Shown piece after piece: positions 1 to 5,683 of a stretch of DNA of 12,113 nt. The stretch lies in NCBI GenBank assembly GCA_964442435.1, contig CAYTZG010000033.1, positions 1-12,113 of the forward strand, in the 5' to 3' direction. Position 1 is the first letter of the stretch; each line of letters begins with the position of its first letter. The translations under genes and the position numbers were made by a program. The DNA is from CAMXAS01 sp964442435. Lineage in GTDB: Bacteria; Bacteroidota; Bacteroidia; Bacteroidales; P3. The notes beneath the pieces were generated by a model that saw only the letters and a list, made by a program, of their open reading frames with translations, searched no databases and was not told the DNA's origin.

Positions 1-51
1 GCGCCGATGGTACTGCATCTAAAGTGTGGAAGAGTAGGTAGTCGCCGCCCT
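1..51 (+). rRNA. rrf: 5S ribosomal RNA, 3' part
   Basis: The first 50 or so bases match the 3' half of bacterial 5S rRNA: the CGATGGTACTGC block, a short variable helix, then GAGAGTAGG-like sequence (here GAAGAGTAGGTAG) and a final GCCGCC that would pair with the 5' end, which lies outside the window. The exact 3' end is estimated from the start of the terminator that follows. It marks the end of an rRNA operon transcribed left to right. Seen in sequence: the conserved blocks. Inferred: that 16S and 23S genes lie upstream. Confidence 0.85.
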
Positions 52-55
52 TACT

Positions 56-85
56 GAGCCCTAAGCGAATGCTTGGGGCTCTTTT
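56..85 (+). terminator. rRNA operon terminator
   Basis: An 11-pair stem (GAGCCCTAAGC with GCTTGGGGCTC, one G-U pair) closes a four-base GAAT loop and is followed by a run of T. It sits five bases after the 5S end and is a standard intrinsic terminator for the rRNA operon. Confidence 0.9.
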
Positions 86-86
86 A

Positions 87-112
87 TTTATGATGGTTCG
101 CACCATCATAAA
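87..112. repeat. perfect 11-bp inverted repeat
   Basis: TTTATGATGGT and its exact reverse complement ACCATCATAAA are separated by the four bases TCGC. It begins directly after the T-run of the rRNA terminator. There is no T-run after the stem on either strand, so it is not an obvious second terminator. It could be an operator, an RNA-processing hairpin or a remnant of a small repeat; its function is unknown. Confidence 0.75.
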
Positions 113-139
113 TGAACTCCGGTGGCGGTTCGGCATCGA

Positions 140-160
140 CGTTCCGACGAGGTCGGAACG
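140..160. repeat. perfect 9-bp hairpin in the mscS leader region
   Basis: CGTTCCGAC and GTCGGAACG are exact reverse complements around a three-base GAG spacer. It lies about 130 bases upstream of the mscS start, between the rRNA terminator and the gene. It could be a protein-binding site or an mRNA leader hairpin. The rest of the 86-287 spacer holds no gene or good promoter match that I can see. Confidence 0.6.
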
Positions 161-287
161 CGCCATCCATCCGACAACTCATTGGTAAAACAAGTTTTCC
201 CATGAGTTATCGTATGTATGGCGACGCGTTGCGCTGTCGATGCACTCACCTGCGGTGGACTTTATTTATGCTAAACTTAATAAGATT

Positions 288-809
288 ATGGAAAATTTAC
301 AGGATTTGTGGAGCAATCTGTTGCTGAACGCGGTTGAAATCGGCAAGAACATCGTGATGGCCGTTGTCGTTTACTTCTTGGGACGTTGGATTGTAAAATG
401 GCTCAACAAGTTGGTGGCCAAGGTGATGGAACGTCGTGGCGTGGAAGCCACGGTGCGGACGTTTTTGGGCAGTATCGTCAACATCCTGCTCATGACAATG
501 CTGATTATCGCGGTCATTTCGATATTGGGCATTGAAACGACGTCGATTGCGGCTTTGGTGGCGTCCGCCGGCTTGGCCGTCGGCATGGCGTTGAGCGGCA
601 ACCTGCAGAACTTTGCGGGGGGCGTGCTGATTCTGTTGTTCAAGCCGTTCAAGGTCGGCGATACGATTGAGGCGGCCGGCATCACGGGCGAAGTCAAGGA
701 AATCCGGATTTTCCATACGCTGATATGGAGCAATGATGAAAAGCACGTCATCGTGCCCAACGGGATGTTGAGCAATGGGGTCATCAAGAATTTGAGCCGC
801 AAGATGTAA
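288..809 (+). CDS. short MscS-family mechanosensitive channel without C-terminal domain
   Basis: This 173-residue protein is a small-conductance mechanosensitive channel that would release solutes across the inner membrane on hypo-osmotic shock. Helices are visible at about residues 20-40 (TM1) and 62-80 (TM2), then the Gly/Ala-rich pore helix at 88-117 (AGLAVGMALSGNLQNFAGG) and the FKPFKVGD turn that leads into the beta domain (about 120-172, ending VPNGMLSNGVIKNLS). The protein stops at the point where E. coli MscS (286 residues) begins its alpha/beta vestibule domain. No frameshifted continuation is present, because a terminator follows within 20 bases. I chose the ATG at 288 because the protein then starts like E. 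coli MscS (short polar N-terminus); an in-frame ATG at 240 would add 16 residues. It is the only complete plus-strand gene and stands alone. Family assignment is firm; whether the short form gates normally is unknown. Confidence 0.9.
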   Translation: MENLQDLWSNLLLNAVEIGKNIVMAVVVYFLGRWIVKWLNKLVAKVMERRGVEATVRTFLGSIVNILLMTMLIIAVISILGIETTSIAALVASAGLAVGMALSGNLQNFAGGVLILLFKPFKVGDTIEAAGITGEVKEIRIFHTLIWSNDEKHVIVPNGMLSNGVIKNLSRKM

Positions 810-826
810 ACGTGTAGGTGGCGCAT

Positions 827-862
827 AAAAAAAAGGACGGTTGGCATCAACCGTCCTTTTTT
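827..862. terminator. bidirectional terminator between convergent genes
   Basis: A perfect 13-pair stem (AAAAGGACGGTTG with CAACCGTCCTTTT, loop GCAT) has A-run and T-run flanks, so it works on both strands. It ends mscS on the plus strand and the three-gene minus-strand operon whose last stop codon is at 881. Confidence 0.92.
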
Positions 863-880
863 GTTTATGGCCGCCCGGTC

Positions 881-2224
881 TTATTTCTTACGGGCGGTTT
901 TCTTGGCCACGGTTTTCTTTGCCACAGGCTTCTTGGCAGCCGGTTTCTTAGCCGCCACAGGCTTGGCCGTCGGTTTCTTGGCAGCTACTTTCTTAGCCGC
1001 CGTTTTCTTGCCGGCGAAACGCTTGTTCGTCAGTTCCAAACTTTCCTTGATGAGTTGGAACGTGCGTTCTATATCCTGGTCCAAGCCGACGGAGAAGCGG
1101 ACGAGGCCTTCCGAGAGCCCCATGCCTTTCTGGAATTCCTCCGGAATCTCGCTCGACGTGCTCTTGCCGGAATTGCTGAACAGCGTCTTGAAGTAACCGA
1201 GTGAAACGGCTAAGTAGCCGACGCCCTTCTTCTGCATCGTCTCCATCATGAAGTTGGCTTTCTCGGCCGTCTCCAAGTCGATGGCAATCATGCCGCCGAA
1301 GCCGTAGCCGGCGTTCATCTGCTTCTTCATGAGCGCGTAGTCGGGATGGGACGGGCTGCCGGGATAGTTGGCCTTCAGCCCGATTTCCTTGAAACGTTTG
1401 GCCAGATACATCGCGTTCTCGCTATGTTTCTGCATACGGATGTGCAACGTGTGCAGGTTCTTGAGGATGCTTGACGAGCGGAACGGATCCAGCACCGGGC
1501 CCAACAGCATGGCCGTGCCGTTGTTCACGTCAATCAGGGAGTTGATATAGTCGGCCGAACCGCAGATGGCACCGGCCACGCAGTCGTTCTTGCCGTTGAT
1601 GAACTTGGTCATCGAATAAACGACCACATCGGCCCCCAGACGGGCGGGCGAGAAAATCATGGGCGTAAACGTATTGTCCACCACCAGTTTAGCCTTGTGC
1701 TTGTGCGCGACGGCCGCCAGTGCCGGAATGTCGGCGATGCGCAACATCGGGTTGCTCATCGTTTCGGTATAGACGAAGCGCGTGTTCTTGCGGATGGCTT
1801 TTTCCACTTTCTTCGGGTCGGTCGTATCGACGAAGGTCACATCGATGTTGAATTTGGGCAGATAGTTCTTCAGGAACGCGAACGTGCCGCCATAGACGGT
1901 CGGGCTGGCCACGATATGGTCGCCGCTCTTGACGAGCTGCAACATGGCGCAGGTGATGGCCGCCATGCCGGAGCCGGTCACCCAGGCCGATTCGGTGCCT
2001 TCCATGGCCGCCAACGCATCGGCCAGATATTTGTTGGACGGGTTCCAGTGGCGGGAATACAGGAAGCAGCCTTGTACTTCGCCGGTAAACGTGCCGGTCA
2101 TGTCCTTGCCGTGCAGGAACGTGAACGTGGCCGAGTCGGTGACGGAGGGATTCACGTCACCGAATTCTCCGAATTGCAGGCAATCCTGAATGCGGGAAGC
2201 GGGGTCGAATTTTTCTTTTTTCAT
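881..2224 (-). CDS. Cys/Met-metabolism PLP-dependent enzyme with Lys/Ala-rich tail
   Basis: A 447-residue fold-type I PLP enzyme of the trans-sulfuration family (methionine gamma-lyase, cystathionine gamma-synthase/lyase, O-acetylhomoserine sulfhydrylase). Family signatures: YSRHWNP (Tyr56, Arg58 binding the cofactor phosphate of the partner subunit), Tyr111 stacking on PLP, Asp183 (VVDNTF), the Schiff-base Lys207 (SMTKF) and substrate-carboxylate Arg376 (VRFSVGLD). The position of the Cys typical of dedicated methionine gamma-lyases (TLYGC) is Gly113 here (TVYGG), so the substrate is left open. The catalytic part ends near residue 403, the normal family length of about 400; residues 405-447 are eight pentads of the type xAAKK. 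It is the last gene of an operon, 16 bases after uvrB. Fold assignment is firm; exact reaction is not. Confidence 0.9.
   Translation of the reverse strand: MKKEKFDPASRIQDCLQFGEFGDVNPSVTDSATFTFLHGKDMTGTFTGEVQGCFLYSRHWNPSNKYLADALAAMEGTESAWVTGSGMAAITCAMLQLVKSGDHIVASPTVYGGTFAFLKNYLPKFNIDVTFVDTTDPKKVEKAIRKNTRFVYTETMSNPMLRIADIPALAAVAHKHKAKLVVDNTFTPMIFSPARLGADVVVYSMTKFINGKNDCVAGAICGSADYINSLIDVNNGTAMLLGPVLDPFRSSSILKNLHTLHIRMQKHSENAMYLAKRFKEIGLKANYPGSPSHPDYALMKKQMNAGYGFGGMIAIDLETAEKANFMMETMQKKGVGYLAVSLGYFKTLFSNSGKSTSSEIPEEFQKGMGLSEGLVRFSVGLDQDIERTFQLIKESLELTNKRFAGKKTAAKKVAAKKPTAKPVAAKKPAAKKPVAKKTVAKKTARKK
884..1012 (-). repeat. 15-base coding repeats for a histone-H1-like tail
   Basis: Eight 15-base units encode TAAKK, VAAKK, PTAKP, VAAKK, PAAKK, PVAKK, TVAKK, TARKK at the C-terminus of the PLP enzyme. 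The lysine pair is usually written AAG-AAA and the third bases of other codons vary, so the array has been kept under protein-level selection or is old rather than freshly duplicated. The composition resembles C-terminal tails of histone H1 and of some bacterial nucleoid proteins. Reading frame continues cleanly from the enzyme, so this is a real extension. Confidence 0.88.
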
Positions 2225-2240
2225 AATATGTGATGTTTGG

Positions 2241-4262
2241 TTAATGGGCGGGTTTTAGGTCTTTCTGTTTGGCCAACAGCATATTCAATTCGCTCAGATA
2301 GCGGTCGGCCTCCAAGAAGTCCATGGATTTGGCGGCCGTATTCATGAGTTTCTTCACCACCTCGATGCGGTTCGCCAAAATCTTGGGGTCGCCGTAATCG
2401 ATAATCGGGTCGGCGGCGAAACGGACTTGGCTTTCGGTCTCCACATAGGCTTTCGGCTCCGCGCCGCGCGCCACGGCTAAAGAATCGTCGATTTTCTTGA
2501 CGATGGGTTTGGGCGTGATATGGTGCGCCTTGTTGTAGGCCATCTGTTTCTCGCGGCGGCGTTGCGTTTCCTCTATCGTCTGTTTCATGGCGTCGGTCTC
2601 GTGGTCGGCGTACATGATGACGCGGCTGTTCATGTTGCGTGCGGCGCGGCCGGCCGTCTGGGTCAACGCGCGCGCCGAACGCAGGAAGCCTTCCTTGTCG
2701 GCGTCCAGAATGGCCACCAGCGATACTTCCGGCAGGTCAAGCCCCTCGCGCAGCAGGTTCACGCCAATCAGCACGTCGATGGCGCCCGCGCGCAGGTCTT
2801 GCAATATTTCCACCCGTTCAAGCGTATCCACGTCCGAATGGATATAGCGGCAACGTATGCCGTTGTTGGTCATGAACTTGCTCAGTTCTTCGGCCATCTT
2901 CTTGGTCAGCGTCGTTACGAGCACCCGTTCCTGACGCGCGCACGTCTTCTCTATTTCGTCCAAGAGGTCGTCCACCTGGTGGGCCGTCGGGCGCACCTCT
3001 ATCGGCGGGTCCAACAGACCGGTGGGGCGGATGACCTGTTCCACGACCACGCCTTCCGACTGTTCCAGTTCGTATTCGGCGGGCGTCGCACTGACGTAAA
3101 GCGTCTGCTTGACCAGTTGTTCGAACTCCTCGAACTTGAGCGGCCGGTTATCCAAGGCGGCCGGCAGCCGGAAGCCGTATTCCACGAGGTTGATCTTGCG
3201 GGAGCGGTCGCCGCCGTACATGGCCTTGATTTGCGGCATCGTCACATGGCTTTCGTCCACCACGAGCAGGAAATCGTCGGGAAAGTAGTCGATAAGGCAG
3301 TAGGGGCGCGTGCCGGCCGCCCGTCCGTCGAAATAACGCGAATAGTTCTCGATGCCGGCGCAGTAGCCTATTTCCTTTATCATCTCCACATCGTAGCAGA
3401 CGCGGTCTTCCAAGCGTTTGGCCTCCAACGGCTTGCCGATTTCCTTGAAGAAGTCCACCTGTTTGCCGAGGTCTAGCTGTATTTCCTTAATCGCCGTCTG
3501 GATGCGGGCGGACGAAGGCACGAAGATATTGGCCGGATATATCCGTATCGTCGGGAGCGATTCCAGCACCGAGCCCGTCAGCGGGTCTATCTTCTGCAGG
3601 CTCTCGATTTCGTCGTCAAAGAAGATGATGCGGTAGGCGTAGTCGTCATAGGCCACGAACACGTCGATGGTGTCGCCCTTGACGCGGAATTTGCCGCGCG
3701 TAAATTCGATTTCGTGTCTGGAATAAAGGCTGTTGACCAAAGCTAGCATCAGGTCGCGTTGCGTGATGCGCTGGCCCACCGACAGGATGACGATGTTGTC
3801 GTGGTAGTCGTTCGGGTTGCCCGTGCCGTAGATGCACGACACCGACGATACGATGATGACGTCGCGCCGGCCGGACAACAGCGCCGACAGCGCGCGCAAC
3901 CGCAGTTTCTCTATTTCGTCGTTGATGGAGAGGTCTTTCTCGATGTAGGTGTTGGAGGACGGGATATAGGCTTCCGGCTGATAGTAATCGTAATAGGAAA
4001 CGTAATATTCGACGGCGTTCTCCGGGAAAAACTGGCGGAACTCGCTGAACAGCTGTGCCGCCAACGTCTTGTTGTGGCTCAATACGAGCGTGGGGCGTTG
4101 CACCTCTTGGATGACGTTGGCCACGGTGAACGTCTTGCCGGAGCCCGTCACGCCCAGGAGCACTTGCCCCTTGTCCCCCCTCCGCAGTCCTTCGGACAAT
4201 TCGGCGATGGCTTGCGGCTGGTCGCCCGTCGGCCGGAATGCGGAGGTGAGCTTGAAATCCAT
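2241..4262 (-). CDS. uvrB: UvrABC excinuclease subunit B
   Basis: A 673-residue UvrB, the damage-verifying helicase-like subunit of nucleotide excision repair, which is loaded by UvrA, then binds UvrC for the dual incision. Visible: Walker A GVTGSGKT (37-44), the DNA-gripping beta-hairpin YYVSYYDYYQPEAYIP (86-101) rich in aromatic residues, Walker B DESH (336-339), helicase motif VI QTAGRAARN, and the C-terminal UVR motif (about 630-665) that contacts UvrC. Length is normal for the family and no key residue is missing. It lies between two PLP-enzyme genes, 12 bases after the aminotransferase and 16 bases before the trans-sulfuration enzyme, and has no promoter of its own that I can see. Confidence 0.98.
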   Translation of the reverse strand: MDFKLTSAFRPTGDQPQAIAELSEGLRRGDKGQVLLGVTGSGKTFTVANVIQEVQRPTLVLSHNKTLAAQLFSEFRQFFPENAVEYYVSYYDYYQPEAYIPSSNTYIEKDLSINDEIEKLRLRALSALLSGRRDVIIVSSVSCIYGTGNPNDYHDNIVILSVGQRITQRDLMLALVNSLYSRHEIEFTRGKFRVKGDTIDVFVAYDDYAYRIIFFDDEIESLQKIDPLTGSVLESLPTIRIYPANIFVPSSARIQTAIKEIQLDLGKQVDFFKEIGKPLEAKRLEDRVCYDVEMIKEIGYCAGIENYSRYFDGRAAGTRPYCLIDYFPDDFLLVVDESHVTMPQIKAMYGGDRSRKINLVEYGFRLPAALDNRPLKFEEFEQLVKQTLYVSATPAEYELEQSEGVVVEQVIRPTGLLDPPIEVRPTAHQVDDLLDEIEKTCARQERVLVTTLTKKMAEELSKFMTNNGIRCRYIHSDVDTLERVEILQDLRAGAIDVLIGVNLLREGLDLPEVSLVAILDADKEGFLRSARALTQTAGRAARNMNSRVIMYADHETDAMKQTIEETQRRREKQMAYNKAHHITPKPIVKKIDDSLAVARGAEPKAYVETESQVRFAADPIIDYGDPKILANRIEVVKKLMNTAAKSMDFLEADRYLSELNMLLAKQKDLKPAH

Positions 4263-4274
4263 GGGGCAGGGCTG

Positions 4275-5585
4275 TTATTGATGGCAGGCGCGGAACTGTT
4301 CCAAACGTTTTTCCAGTTCGGGCAGGTCTTCCATCGGTACGAGCGAGACGCAGGCGCGCAAGCCTTGGCGTTCACTGCCCGTGATGCCGAGCGAAATGGC
4401 GCTGACGCCGAAGTACAGCAGTTCGTGCAGCAGCTCGTCGCCGCTCATGCCTTCGTAACCAATCGTAAAGTAGAAGCCGTCCGACAACGCCATGTCCTCG
4501 TCCTTGTCGTAAACGAGGTGGAAGCCGTTTTTCAGGAACATTTCCTTCATGCGGCGGGCTTTCTCCGCGTAAATCTTGATTTCTTCGATAAAGTTGTAGT
4601 CGCCGTCGTTCACCGCCTTGAGGATGGCCGCCAAGCCGTATTGGGGCGAGTGGGCGGTACCGGAACTCAAGGGGTAAATCGTGCCGTAAATCATCGTGCG
4701 GCCGAAGCCCGTGCTCGGGTAGTAGTTCTTGAAGTTGGGGAAGTCGGTGTGGAACAGCTTGTCCGAAATCACCATCATGCCGAGCCGTTGGCCCGCATAG
4801 CTGAACGCCTTGGAGCTGGAGATGAACAGCAGGTAGTTGTCCGTGTAGTTGGCCACCGTGGCTTGGAAGGGCGGCACGCCCGGCTTGGAGATGTCCTTGC
4901 GGAAGTCCATGCCGAAGTAGGCGAGGTCTTCCATCACGATGACGTTGTATTTGTTGGCGAGGTCGCCGATGATTTTCAATTCGTTTTCCGTAAAGCAAAT
5001 CCACGACGGGTTGTTCGGGTTGGAGTAGAAGATGCTTGAGATATTGCCTTTCGAGAGGTATTCCTCCAGTTTCTCACGCAACTTTTCGCCGCGGTAGTTG
5101 TAAACGTCGAACGATTCGTAAGGAATCTGCAATACGGCGTGCTGCTGACGGTGTACGGCGAAGCCCGGATCGATGAACAGCGTCGTGTTCTTGCCGGCCT
5201 GGGCGCGGCTCAGGGTCAGGAAGGCCGCGAAACTGCCCTGCATGGAGCCGACGGTCGGCAGGCAGGATTCGGGGCTGACCGAGATATTGAGGAAGTTCTT
5301 GACGAAGCGGGCGATTTCCGTCTTGAGTTCGGGAATACCGTAAACATCGGGGTAGATGGAAGCCACGCCGTTGCGGAGCGCCTTGATTTCGGCCTCTATA
5401 CCGATTTGGCAGGCCGGCAGCCCCGGAATGCCCATCTCCATACGGATGAAGCGGGTGCCGGAAGCGGCCTCGATGTCGTTGATGAGTTTCTTGACCTCGC
5501 GGATGGAGGCGCGTCCCACATTGGACAAGTTGTTCTCGGACACGATTCTGTCCACCAGTTCTTTTGGAATAACCGTCTGAGCCAT
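4275..5585 (-). CDS. class I/II PLP-dependent aminotransferase
   Basis: A 436-residue fold-type I aminotransferase, cytosolic. Recognisable: YxxxxGIPELKxEIA near residue 80-91 (substrate/cofactor entrance), SNPNNPS (188-194, Asn binding the PLP O3'), MEDLAY (Asp220 on the pyridine nitrogen, Tyr223), Schiff-base Lys259 in SSSKAFSYAGQRLG with Arg267 on the phosphate, and a C-terminal Arg in LRACVSL for the substrate carboxylate. The amino-donor and the pathway cannot be read from the sequence. The ATG at 5585 was chosen because the reading frame upstream runs through a terminator hairpin and carries no family similarity. First gene of an operon with uvrB and the trans-sulfuration enzyme. Confidence 0.9.
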   Translation of the reverse strand: MAQTVIPKELVDRIVSENNLSNVGRASIREVKKLINDIEAASGTRFIRMEMGIPGLPACQIGIEAEIKALRNGVASIYPDVYGIPELKTEIARFVKNFLNISVSPESCLPTVGSMQGSFAAFLTLSRAQAGKNTTLFIDPGFAVHRQQHAVLQIPYESFDVYNYRGEKLREKLEEYLSKGNISSIFYSNPNNPSWICFTENELKIIGDLANKYNVIVMEDLAYFGMDFRKDISKPGVPPFQATVANYTDNYLLFISSSKAFSYAGQRLGMMVISDKLFHTDFPNFKNYYPSTGFGRTMIYGTIYPLSSGTAHSPQYGLAAILKAVNDGDYNFIEEIKIYAEKARRMKEMFLKNGFHLVYDKDEDMALSDGFYFTIGYEGMSGDELLHELLYFGVSAISLGITGSERQGLRACVSLVPMEDLPELEKRLEQFRACHQ

Positions 5586-5621
5586 AATATGATAAAGTGT
5601 TTTAATTTGCGTAATAACAAC

Positions 5622-5652
5622 AAAAAAGCCGAATCCATAGCGGGTTCGGCTT
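5622..5652 (-). terminator. terminator of the grpE-dnaJ operon
   Basis: Read on the minus strand, an 11-pair stem (AAGCCGAACCC with GGATTCGGCTT, one G-U pair, five-base loop) is followed by six T. It starts 26 bases after the stop codon of the exported transglutaminase-like gene and precedes the aminotransferase start by 36 bases, separating the two operons. Confidence 0.88.
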
Positions 5653-5653
5653 G

Positions 5654-5683
5654 TAAAGTTACGAAAAATTTTCCGTATTACAA
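5654..5683 (-). promoter_or_regulatory. possible promoter of the aminotransferase-uvrB operon
   Basis: On the minus strand TTG, 19 bases, then TAACTTTA approximates the Bacteroidota pattern TTTG-N19-21-TAnnTTTG (last base A instead of G). No better match lies in the 36 bases between the terminator and the start codon. Transcription would then begin inside the terminator stem. Tentative. Confidence 0.3.

Noticed and set aside
263..270. TATTTATG as a -7 box for mscS
   Set aside because: One mismatch to TAnnTTTG, no -33 match at 19-21 bases, and the leader would be only about ten bases.
884..1012. The lysine-rich region as a frameshift or separate small histone-like gene
   Set aside because: The frame runs on without a break from the enzyme and no start codon or gap separates the two parts.
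3759..5039. A 426-codon plus-strand frame across uvrB and the aminotransferase
   Set aside because: It runs antisense to two well-supported genes and has low-complexity Val/Arg/Asp composition.
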